Source: Nissolia schottii
Lineage: Eukaryota; Streptophyta; Magnoliopsida; Fabales; Fabaceae
Length of the DNA stretch: 64,000 bases
Reading direction: 5' to 3'
NCBI GenBank assembly: GCA_003254905.1
Contig: QANU01003176.1
Span: forward strand, 1,282,684 to 1,346,683
Shown here piece by piece: positions 1 through 9,471 of this stretch. The number at the start of each line of letters is the position of its first letter. Position 1 is the stretch's first letter. The notes below the pieces were generated by a model, which was not told the DNA's origin, did not search any database, and was given only the letters and a program-made list of their open reading frames with translations. The position numbers and the translations under genes are program-made.

Positions 1-211
1 AAATCTGAGCCAGGGAAATTGATTCCTGTTCTTCATCTGGTTCCTTGCTTATCTCTACAAGCTGATTTCTAGCATCCTCAAAATCATGCACCACTTCCTT
101 TTCCTCAAAATCAACACTGCACAGATACATCATTAAAAGGACTACAAAAGGAAAATGATTTCTGTTCTTCATCTGGTTCCAAATCTTCTTTAAAAGGACT
201 GTGTTGCGCAT
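1..211 (-). CDS. Possible partial gene, open at left window edge
   Basis: On the minus strand an open frame begins at an ATG (complement of 209-211) and runs 70 codons without a stop off the left edge. It contains a hydrophobic stretch (about residues 22-34, rich in F, V, L, M) followed by a very acidic part with many E and D residues, ending near a PDEEQ motif. A 21-bp segment at 26-46 is repeated at 161-181, so the region may hold a small duplication. A splice acceptor (complement of 117-120) could alternatively make only 1-116 an exon, in the same frame. I do not recognise the protein. The frame could be chance; codon use in the acidic half looks more coding than the rest. Confidence 0.3.
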   Translation of the reverse strand, partial: MRNTVLLKKIWNQMKNRNHFPFVVLLMMYLCSVDFEEKEVVHDFEDARNQLVEISKEPDEEQESISLAQI

Positions 212-348
212 ATTTTCCACAATTTTCCAACATGGTTGTATGAGAACAATAAGACCTTATCCTTATAGATGGAGTCAACAATATTAAATGATGTCATGTC
301 ATTGCGCTCTATCAAAAGCCGACGTTTCAGAAATTGAGTCGCATTGTT

Positions 349-2208
349 TCACCAGTAGTCCTTGCAAGAACAGTTTCCATCTCTAAAATGGTGAAAACGA
401 GTGGCGTCTCTAATGACAAATTGGCGATTGACGATCTTGCTGACCCGTTTAATAAACAAGTGACAATCCACACACACTCTAAGGTTTTTCATCACAGTAA
501 TCTCTGACCCGGATTTGGTGTTCAAGAGACCGAATGCGATCGCCAGTTTCTCGCTGTGCATGCCTGTACCAATCAAGGGTTCTTCGCTCTTTCCTTGATA
601 TTTTTTGCCTGGTTGATGAATCTCCTTCACAAGCTTTTCCAATTCATCTAGCATTCTATATATTTCCCCAGTTTGAGGGTGATTTCTATCCCCAGAGTAA
701 AAAAGGTGCACCTTTCCTTTATATTCAACATAGCTGCATCCTGGCTCCTTTCTAAGCTTCCGTTCCCTCATCATGACTCGAACTTTCAAAACCCCCTCCA
801 AGTTCTCGATATCAGAGTAAATATTCGATAACAAAACATAGTAACCTATATTCGTGGGTTCAAGCTCAATGATATGCTGAAACGCCAGTTCTGCCAGCTC
901 AACATTCTTATGAATCTTGCATGCACCAAGAAGGGCTCCCCAAACAGCACCATCAGGCTTAACCTTCATTGACTTTATGAGATTTATGGCTTCCTCCAAT
1001 CTACCGGCTCGGCCTAAGAGATCCACCACACAAGAGTAGTGCTCCGGACCTGGCCGCAAACCATACTTCATCTTCATCGCATCAAAATACTTCAAGCCCT
1101 TATCAGTCAATCCTGCGTGACTACATGCCGAAAGAACAGTCACGAAAACTGTCTCGTCCGGCCTGATGCCCGACTCAACCATCTCATTGAAAAGATCCAC
1201 TGCGACCTCTCCATGTCCATGAATTCCGTACCCACCAATTATAGCCGTCCATGAAATAACACTCTTCTCAGCCATGGAATCAAAAACTGCACGAGCACGC
1301 GCCAAATTCCCACACCTAGCATACATATTGATCAGCGCATTAGTCAAAAATGAATTGGAGCCGAACCCCAACCGCTCCATCTCCCGTTCCACCTCACTAC
1401 CAATCCTCTGTGCGCCAAGGTTAGCGCACGACGAAATAACCCCAAGAAGGGTCACGGCGTCAGGACTCACCCTGCTCAACCTCATCTCACGGTAAAGCTC
1501 CAAAACACGCCTACCATGCCCGTTCTGCGCATAACCCGAGATCATTGCGTTCCAAGAGATCAAATCCCTCGCACTCATTTCATCGAACACCCTGCGCGCA
1601 CCCTCTACCTCCCCGCACTTAACATACATCGTAACCAAGCAATTCCCCACAGCCAAATCACCATCTAAGCCAAGGCTAACACAAACACCATGGAGACAAA
1701 CGCCGACACTCAACCGACCCGGAACTGTGCACCCGGAGACCAAACCCAACACAGTCACCGAATCCGCCCTCAACCCCATCTCCCTCATCTTCCTAAACAA
1801 GACCACACCATCAAACACCCTCGAATTGAAGGAGTACCCAGAAATCATGGCATTGAAACAAATGGTGGGGTTTTGCCAGTGCGGACTTTCGTCGAACACC
1901 TTGCGTGCGTTATCGGGTAGCCAGCATTTGGAGTACATCGTGATGAGGGAGGTTCGGGTATAAGGGTCGGGGTGGGACCCGGTTCGGATGACGTGGGCGT
2001 GGAGCTGGGACCCGGTGAGGGGGAGGGAGAGGAGGGCGCAGGATTTGAGGAGGAAAGGGAAAGTGAAGGTGTTTGGGAAGAATGAGGAGCGGAGCATGTG
2101 GCGGTAGAGAGTGAGGGCTTCTGGGTATTGGTGGCGTTTTGCTAGCTCTGCTAAACGACAGTTCCATGGCTGTGTTGTTGTTGGGTCGAGGAATTTGGTG
2201 CTACTCAT
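349..2208 (-). CDS. MEF10: PLS-class pentatricopeptide repeat protein with DYW domain (MEF10/At3g11460-like)
   Basis: Intronless 619-residue protein. A chain of PPR motifs (signatures such as NAMISGY, ALINMYARCG, WTAIIGGYG) fills residues 10-430. An E/E+ region follows, and a complete DYW deaminase-like domain ends the protein: HSEK at about 551-554, CVDCH at 579-583, and the terminal CSCKDYW. Proteins of this class bind specific RNA sites and carry out C-to-U editing in mitochondria or plastids; the HxE and CxxC residues match the zinc-binding deaminase signature. Layout, length and many local motifs agree with At3g11460 (MEF10), a mitochondrial editing factor known for nad2. Orthology and organelle are inferred. 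Compared with the family there is a small insertion near residue 110 (DESPHWQNPT). The first ATG was chosen because it gives the expected N-terminus. The gene looks intact. Confidence 0.93.
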   Translation of the reverse strand: MSSTKFLDPTTTQPWNCRLAELAKRHQYPEALTLYRHMLRSSFFPNTFTFPFLLKSCALLSLPLTGSQLHAHVIRTGSHPDPYTRTSLITMYSKCWLPDNARKVFDESPHWQNPTICFNAMISGYSFNSRVFDGVVLFRKMREMGLRADSVTVLGLVSGCTVPGRLSVGVCLHGVCVSLGLDGDLAVGNCLVTMYVKCGEVEGARRVFDEMSARDLISWNAMISGYAQNGHGRRVLELYREMRLSRVSPDAVTLLGVISSCANLGAQRIGSEVEREMERLGFGSNSFLTNALINMYARCGNLARARAVFDSMAEKSVISWTAIIGGYGIHGHGEVAVDLFNEMVESGIRPDETVFVTVLSACSHAGLTDKGLKYFDAMKMKYGLRPGPEHYSCVVDLLGRAGRLEEAINLIKSMKVKPDGAVWGALLGACKIHKNVELAELAFQHIIELEPTNIGYYVLLSNIYSDIENLEGVLKVRVMMRERKLRKEPGCSYVEYKGKVHLFYSGDRNHPQTGEIYRMLDELEKLVKEIHQPGKKYQGKSEEPLIGTGMHSEKLAIAFGLLNTKSGSEITVMKNLRVCVDCHLFIKRVSKIVNRQFVIRDATRFHHFRDGNCSCKDYW

Positions 2209-3938
2209 GTCAATTTAGGCATATGCATGGTACGAGGTACTATGTTGTTTGTTTTGTAGCAGAAAAAACATGCAGTACAAGAGGGATTAGCAGTTTCCTA
2301 GGATTTTTGAAGTTGTGGTCCTGCATTATATAGGTTATCTTTCAGCTGATTTAACAACTTTTTTTAAGAAGTTAAAATATTATTTTGTGTATTATTGACT
2401 AGTTGGCTCGAGTTACAGTCTTGTAAATGAAATAATCTGTGTTGGGAGAGATCATCTCTTTAAGTGGGTTATTTTGATTTCTTAAGTGAGACGTAATTAG
2501 TGGGCCAAAGGTCAATTGAATACGTGGCTAAAAACAAAAAATAAATGTGGTGCTGTAAAAGTGATGCGAATCTTGGCTTCAAAACTAATGGTTCTCAAGT
2601 TTGAACCATGAGAACAAAAAAAAGAACATCGGTTTGAGATATCTATGTCTTAAAGAGAGTCTACAATTAAGTTGAGTCGAATGAGATTAGTTGAATTCTT
2701 GATAATAAAACTATTAGAGAGTTCAATTCTTAGAAAAATTGTTTGTTTAGATATAGATAATTCTTTTAGATGATTAAAGTTTACACAACAATTATAACAT
2801 TGGATGAGATTTCAATAACTTTACACCCCTAATAAAATCATGAATAATGAGTTGACACGATATTCCAATGAGTTTAAATTACAAAACTCCTTGTGTTATA
2901 AGTGGTTGTAACATTTGTTTCCCTAATATTTTTCTTTGATCCTAGGCTAATACATTTTTGCTTTAGTTTGATTTTGAGAAGGTGAAGGCTTAAATGAACT
3001 GGTTTAAATCTAGTGCATGAAGTATCTTGAGATAAAAATGTGGTGTACCATAGACTTGTGTGCTTTTAACTGTTCACTGGGGTTTACTTTAGCGTCACTT
3101 TCTCCTTCTCTACCTCCCCTATTTGTCTAAATTTTTTTATTATTATTATTATTACAATAACTTGATTTTTATTTTTTATTTTTGGAAACTCAAATGGAAA
3201 ATCAAATCTTTTACTTCAATACATGTGATTCCAACCATAAAGTTTAATTTACTTTAATGAAGTTTCTCCATTTTTGTTTTTATATTTTGGTTAGATCAAG
3301 AGATTTGGTGATCCAATCACACCAACAAATCTGGGCTAACATGGGAGGGGGGGTGAAGGAGGCTGGGGAGAAGAGCATGCCCTCGCCAGAAAACTCCTAG
3401 TCTCATAAAGCCTTATTGTCCAACATACTTTTTAACCTGCAAATCGCATGCAGCGGGTTGCAATAGCAATAAGTGATGGTCCACCATGGAAACAAGTTTT
3501 AAGGTGTAGCTAATCTGATCCGAGAAAAAAATAGAACATAGAATATGAAGTTCTATTGTTTACTATATACAATTTCTTCAAAATTTCCTATTACTATGTG
3601 GAAAATGAATAAGCCTTTTTGTTTTGGAAAAATATCATAGCATTGCCTGTAGGAATATGTTAGAATTATTATTATTTGCCAGTCAGACCCACAAAAACCT
3701 TAACAACCTCAGCATTTGTAACACTGCCACGTGTCAACAACAAAAATGAACAACTTATTTGCATTGATTTGACGGTGTATCAATCCTTGATAATAAACAT
3801 ATATATGAGTGATTTCTTCGTCTCTGTCTTTTTCCATTTTTTTTCCCTTTCTCTCTCACAAATTTGGATAAGGAGGTGGTAGTAGAGTACCATAGATAAA
3901 GATACAAACATCGATTGGAAGATAGAAGGAGGAAAAAA
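2209..3938. other. Intergenic region between PPR gene and MADQ gene
   Basis: AT-rich DNA with no convincing coding sequence. It contains short TTA runs (about 3138-3154). The last 250 bases look like a plant promoter and 5' leader for the downstream plus-strand gene: an ACGT-core CACGTG (3729-3734), a TATATATG stretch (about 3800) and a CT-rich leader (3825-3860). Confidence 0.5.
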
Positions 3939-4055
3939 ATGGCAGATCAAACTTTTCCAACTGCAGATGTTGTTGGGGAGCTGAATCCTGGGAATAACAC
4001 TCAGGTTAAAGTTGATCCTATATCATCCGAGGTTGCTGCTGCTAAGGAAATCACG
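3939..4055 (+). CDS. First exon of a small plus-strand gene of unknown function (start MADQTFPTAD)
   Basis: A CT-rich leader precedes an ATG in good context (a run of A, then ATGGCA), 39 codons, and a donor ACG|GTACAT. The peptide is Ala/Val/Glu/Pro-rich and acidic, ending AAAKEIT. No further exon follows for 4 kb because the presumed intron is filled with nested transposons (4700-8320). Just after that block, at 8322, an acceptor-like AAG is followed in phase by a 15-codon basic tail containing GKRRRPRKH and a stop (8367-8369). This resembles an AT-hook or nuclear localisation tail and could be the terminal exon. An alternative frame at 8369-8420 encodes a short hydrophobic tail. I do not recognise the family. 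The gene may be functional with a very large intron, or broken by the insertions. Confidence 0.4.
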
Positions 4056-4699
4056 GTACATTCATATTTCTAATTTCACAAGACAATAATTAAGGTGTTT
4101 CTTTCTATGCTTTTTTAATTAATAATAAGAAAATATTTTTTTTAAAAACAAACAAAAAAGATTGAGAGTTGATAATTTTTAGATTTTTTTTTGGAATGAC
4201 GTGACGTGGCTATCGACTCTTGAATCAATACGTTGATCATACACGTTCGTTTCAACAAACAATTGCTACGATTTTTTAAAGATTTTGACTATATTTTTTT
4301 TAGATATGCAACATTGCTCTATTTTAAAACGGTATTTCTAAAATATGCATGACTTTGGTTCAACTCCTAAATTTGATTATTAGGTAATCTCATTGAGAAG
4401 TGATATGTAAATACATTTGTAAACATTTAATGAGTCTAAAGATATGCACTAACCGAGGACAATTCTTTCACACAACCTAAACTTTTTTCTAATAAAAAGA
4501 ACATAGAAAATAATCAATTTTCATTTTTCTTTTATTAATACTACATTAGTTACTGCTTTTTGTTTTAAAAGTAATTTTTCAAAAAGTTTATCCGAATTCA
4601 CACTGCTACAAATCCTATACCTGAATTATGACTTGTGTGAAGAATCCATACCTTCTTCTATGTTGCATTTTTGTGTATCATGTACTGAATTGGTGTCAT

Positions 4700-5840
4700 A
4701 TAAAAGTGGGAATAGGCCAGGCCAGGCCTATTTTGTGAATTTTTAGCTTGGACCTGGCCTGTTAACTATTATAAGTTTGGCAAGCCTGGCCTGGCCTGTA
4801 GCTTGACAGGCCTGCCTGATTTTTTTTATAATTAAAAAGAGGACTAAAGCTATTTCCATAATACTTTCAAGTTCTGTTTTTGATAAAATTCAGTGGAAAA
4901 AGAGGACTAAAGCTATTTCCATAATAGTTTCTGTTTTTTCATTTTTTCATATTCAAACCAATACATTTTGTAGATCTGAAGGTAATGAAATGAAAGATAA
5001 AAAAAATAGAATTTAAATTGAACCAGAAAGCAAACAAATAGAATTTAAATTGAAGTTTATTAAAATTATTAAATAGAAAACAACAGAAAGCAAACAAATA
5101 GAAGTTTATTAAAGTTTTTTTTTTACAAGTTATATCCTAGATCTGTTTTTTACCAGCGGCGAGCAGCGGCGGCGGCGAGCAGCAGCAGCGGCGAGCCGAG
5201 ACGAGATGACTTGCTTCGAGACGAGCAGCACAGCAGCAGCGGCGAGCCGAGACGAGACGACTTACTCCGTACAGAAGCTCCACTAGAACCAGCAGCAGCC
5301 GAGACGAGCAGCAAGCGCCGGAGCCGAGCAGGTGCGGACGAGCAGGAGACGAGCAGCAGCGGCAGCAGCATGTGCAAACGAGAGAGAGAGAGAGCGCTGT
5401 TTGTGATGTGAGGTGAGGCAGTCCGAGTGAAGTTGATAGAATAAGAACAACAGTACAGCATTTTAGGGTTACTTTTTAAAAAGCCAAATTAAAATAAAAT
5501 AATTATAATAATAAATAAAAGTGCATATAATAATACAAAAAGATCAACTGGTAACCTGGTATAGTGGAGGTTACGGGTTCGAACCATGGGGAGGTGAAAT
5601 GTGTTTATAATTTTTAATAAACCTAACCTTTGTAAGTAAACAGGCCCAGGCCGGCCTGACAGGCCCAACAGGCTTTCATAGTAGTCTGGGCCTGGCCTTT
5701 TTGCCAATAACAGGCCAGGCAGCAGGCCTTGACATGGGCAGACTTTACATACAAAAAATAGGTCTGTAAATTTTTTTAAAAAAAGGCTTGGCCCGTTTAA
5801 ACTCGCGGGCTAAACGGGCCAGCCCGGCTGGTCACAGGCT
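4700..5840. mobile_element. hAT-like non-autonomous element, outer part of nested cluster
   Basis: The left end near 4706 (GTGGGAATAGGCCAGGCC) and the right part (5640-5740) carry many AGGCC / GGCCT subterminal motifs in opposite orientation, as in legume hAT-type non-autonomous elements. The interior is AT-rich, with a duplicated 26-bp segment (about 4842 and 4903) and a strikingly GC-rich patch (5150-5360) built from GCAGCAGCGGCGAG / CCGAGACGAG units. A tRNA-like B box (GGGTTCGAACC, about 5575-5585) suggests that a SINE fragment is also present. No transposase is encoded. The exact ends and target duplication are not resolved. Confidence 0.45.
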
Positions 5841-5940
5841 AGCCTGTGAGCCCGTGAAATTAAAAAAAAAAAAACCAAAAGGTACCCGTAAGAGTTGTAG
5901 CATAACAAAATTTCATTGGAATAGAAGAGTTATATAATTG

Positions 5941-5942
<2 letters not shown>

Positions 5943-5973
<31 letters not shown>
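5943..5973. repeat. (AT)n microsatellite
   Basis: About 15 perfect AT units, read directly from the sequence. Located at the junction between the nested transposon fragments. Confidence 0.95.
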
Positions 5974-5975
<2 letters not shown>

Positions 5976-6251
5976 AGTTATTTTAGTAGCAAACTAAATT
6001 GTTAAGTTGTTTTAATTATAATTAAAACATTTTTTAGATATTTTAAAACCTGTTGCGCATCGCGCATGTTTAAACTATAGGTGTTAATTAAATACATTCT
6101 CTTGGTATCCTTTTTTTTCCCATCAAAGCTTTGCAAATAGCTTTTTAATTGAAAAATGCTACTATTTGTATACCTATCCAAAATTAAAGATTTCACAATC
6201 ACAATAAAGAGATAAAGACAAAAAAATCACAAAACCTTAATTTTTCTCAGT

Positions 6252-7995
6252 TATGTTACATGTACACCCATATCTCATGCACCATACATATACCCGTATT
6301 ATGATACACTGACCCTGTAAAATAACCGCTTCATCCACTCTTTCTCCCACTCTCACCAACACGCGCGTGAACTCACGTTTCTTATCTTCATTGAATTTTT
6401 CAAAAAATTTCACTGTTCACTGCTCTCTGCTCTCTTCGATCTCGTCGTTCTCTGCGATCTCATGCACAAGATCTGAGATTTGTTAGAGAGACGAGTGATT
6501 AAAGATGTTGCTGCTTGTTATCATCTTTTAAATAAGAAAGAAAGAAGTTAAAAAAAAACCAAAGCATAATTGACAAGAGGAAGGAAAAGAACAAGATATA
6601 CATGACCTATGCTTGTTAATTTTAAAGTCAAGATTTATTTTTATTTGAGTAAAATTATAGTGATGTAAATAAAATCTGTGACCTGTGAATAATGTTTACA
6701 AATAAGTCCATTTAATGTTTGCGCATATGCCCATTTAAAGTTTGCACAATTCTACAATATATCAAATTATGCATTTTTTATGCATTTGTGGCAAACACAT
6801 AATGCTTATATCACACCATCTAATGTTTATTCATGACAATATGTAAAAAATTGTGTCAAAATATTTATAATATTTATGCATTAATTGTTGAAAGGTTGAG
6901 AATATGCCAAAATGCACATCCTCTTCCTCAACAAAGACAAAACATGTGACATGTGGATAATGTTTGCACATACGCCCATTTAATGTTTGCATTTATGCCC
7001 ATTTAAAGTTTGCACAATTCTACAATACATCAAATTCTGCATTTTTATGCATCTGTGGCAAACACATAATGCTTATATCACACTATCTAATGTTTATTCA
7101 TTGCAATATGTAAAAAATTGTGTCAAAATATTTATAATATTTATGCATTAATTTTTAAAAGGTGGAAAATGTGCCAAAATGCACATCCTCTTCCTCAACA
7201 AAGACAAAACCTGTGACCTGTGAATAATGTTTGCACATACGCCCATTTAATGTTTGCACATATGCCCATTTAAAGTTTACACAATTCTACATTTTTATGG
7301 ATTTGTGACAAACACATAATGCTTATATCACACCATCTATGACAATATGTAAAAAATTGTGTAAAATATTTATAATATTTATGCATTAATTGTTGAAAGG
7401 TTGAGAATATGCAAAAATGCATATCCTCTTCCTCAACAAAGATAAAACCTGTGACCTGTAGATAATGTTTGCACATACGGCCATTTAATGTTTGCACTTA
7501 TGCTCATTTAAAGTTTGCACATTCAATTTTCTGTCATTAGTAATGAATGAGCATTAGAACACATGAAGCTTCAGTGCATTAGAATTTCACAGAGACGTCA
7601 AAGAACAAAACTCTCCATGAAAATCAAAGAAAAAAATCATGAAAACTATGATGATGATGATAAACATAATAGAAAATTGAATGACGATGATGAGATGATA
7701 ATCAAAGAAATGATGATGATAATGATAATCAAAGAATGAATAACGATAATAGGAGGATGAGATGATGAGAGAATGACAGAGGATGACAATGACGATGATG
7801 ACGACGACAAACATAACAGAACAAGGATGAGAGGTTGAAGACAATGAGTGAAAACGATGACGAGAACAAGTTTGGGATTGGGGCGCACGCGTTGTGTATA
7901 ATTATACACTATACGTATAATTATCATTAATTGCGTATAAAACCGTATAAAAGAGTGGTGTATGTACGGGTGTATGGTTTATGAGTGTACATGGA
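6252..7995. mobile_element. TIR element nested in the hAT-like cluster
   Basis: The left end (about 6255-6310, containing ATGTACACCC, ACCATACA and ACCCGTA) matches the reverse complement of the right end (about 7950-7993, containing GTACGGGTGTATGG and GTGTACAT). This gives imperfect terminal inverted repeats of about 50 bp bounding 1.74 kb. The interior holds a 268-bp tandem array (6676-7525) and a GATGAT-rich purine segment (7600-7870). No coding capacity was found; open frames here are low-complexity. It is probably a non-autonomous DNA transposon. Confidence 0.5.
6676..7525 (+). repeat. Tandem array, three full copies and one partial copy of a 238-268 bp unit
   Basis: Units begin with CTGTGACCTGTGAATAATG or a close variant at 6676, 6944, 7211 and 7449 (spacings 268, 267 and 238). 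Each contains the phrases GCCCATTTAATGTTTGCAC, AAAAAATTGTGTCAAAATAT and CATCCTCTTCCTCAACAAAG. The fourth copy stops after about 75 bp, and the third lacks about 29 bp. The array lies wholly inside the TIR element. Confidence 0.9.
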
Positions 7996-8159
7996 TCATT
8001 TTTCTTTCTCTCTATTTATTACCATCGGAAATGGATCCTCAAATTTTACATAAATTATTTTTCTGATTAATTAATAGATAGACGATAAAAAATAGTTAAA
8101 AATGACTGCGCATACTTATTCACAACTTTGTATTTAAATCATAAAAAATAGACCAAAAT

Positions 8160-8319
8160 TTTAATTTTTTTAAAAAAAATAAACGGACTAGCAGGCTGAC
8201 CCGTTTAGACCTGCGGACCAACTATAAACGAGTCGAATCCTAAAAATAGGCATAATTTTAGATTGACCCATTTAAGCCCATGGATCTAAACGGGCCGGGA
8301 CGGCCCGTTTGACACCCCT
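8160..8319 (-). mobile_element. Right end of a hAT-like element (CCCGTTTGACACCCCTA terminus)
   Basis: The stretch ends with CGGCCCGTTTGACACCCCT, the reverse complement of a typical plant hAT-type terminus (AGGGGTGTCAAACGGGC). Subterminal GACCCGTTTAG motifs occur at 8200-8210. Opposing motifs (CCCGTTTAAACTCGCGGGC) at 5790-5815 may be its other side, so this element probably encloses the inner TIR element. Its end directly abuts the candidate terminal exon at 8322. Confidence 0.5.
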
Positions 8320-8419
8320 AAGAAAGGGAAAAGGAGGAGGCCTCGCAAACACTTAAATCAGCCATTATAGTCTAGGCATAGTTGTGGCTGTGGCAGGAGT
8401 TGCCTTTACCATAACCTAA

Positions 8420-9471
8420 GTTAAAAGAGAAATGACCCACCTTTTCTCCTATGTGATTTGAGAAAGTTTATAGAGATTTGTATACTATGAATTAGTTCAT
8501 CTTTTTATGTCAAGGTCTGTTTCGTTTAATAAGAATTAGTTCACATACTTTTGGGGTTATCAAATAAATCCTCAACCCCAATACCATTTTATTTAAAAAC
8601 TACAATCATATGTGTATACATTTCATGATGTACTAATGCATGTATTGTAAAAGTGGATGAATTTGTTATAGTCAATGTTAGTAAAATCTCAATTTTAATT
8701 GTAAAATTAGATGATTTTACTAGTTTGAAAAGGTTAGCCAATCTCAATACTATCACTTAAATCAAACAATCCTACAATTTAAATCATATTATGATTTTAC
8801 ATTTTACATTTTTATTTTGTTCCTCCAATCTTTAAGTAAATCTCAACTTTGACAATAATAACCTTGGGATATCCTATTGACACTAGTAAATATGTTAAAT
8901 GATCTCAGGGGAATAATCAATCAATAATCAATGAAGCAGATGTTCAACAAATTTGGTGTCTATTTGACCATTGATCATTAGTCATGATACCAAATAGGCC
9001 ATGGTAATTAGAAGTAAGCACAAATTATAGAAATAGTATAAATATGTGATCATTTCAATCAAAATAAACATTTGATTACAGAAGGATTTACAAGTTTTTT
9101 CTTTTAATTGAAATCACTTACATCTAAAGCCAGCTAGATTTCACCTAATTTAGCTTGAGCCGGGTCGACTCACTATGAGGGTAAAGCTCTCCCAACGTTA
9201 GTTTTTTTTTCCATCTACAAGACCCAGAACCCGAGATATTGCTTAAGGAGAACAATCGTCGAATCACTTGAACCAACCGGTGTTGGTAAAAGGATTTACA
9301 AGATTTCCCCTAGCCCTCCTCCCAAAATAAAAGAGGAAAAAAAAAAAAGCTATCTATACATCTATTGATGTGAAACTATATGTGAATACATCACCCTTGC
9401 CAGAAATATTCAAGTAGGGTCCACTATTGTGATACTAAATGTGAACCCTTATGGCACTAGCAAAAAGGTAT
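8420..9471. other. Intergenic region downstream of ABCB29 gene
   Basis: AT-rich sequence without recognisable genes. It holds the likely 3' untranslated and termination region of the minus-strand ABC transporter (immediately left of 9472) and a poly-A tract at 9339-9348. Confidence 0.4.

Noticed and set aside
5150..5461. 103-codon minus and 66-codon plus frames in the GC-rich island
   Set aside because: Low-complexity Ser/Leu/Arg composition from CAG/GCG repeats, inside a transposon; no protein-like features.
5545..5600. tRNA-like A and B boxes (GGGTTCGAACC)
   Set aside because: No cloverleaf with acceptor and anticodon stems can be drawn; more likely a SINE or tRNA-derived fragment inside the transposon.
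6676..7525. CRISPR-like repeat-spacer array
   Set aside because: The units are about 268 bp tandem repeats in a plant transposon, without short repeats and unique spacers.
7587..7927. Minus-strand frames rich in Ile/Ser/Phe
   Set aside because: Produced by GATGAT-type repeats in the TIR element.
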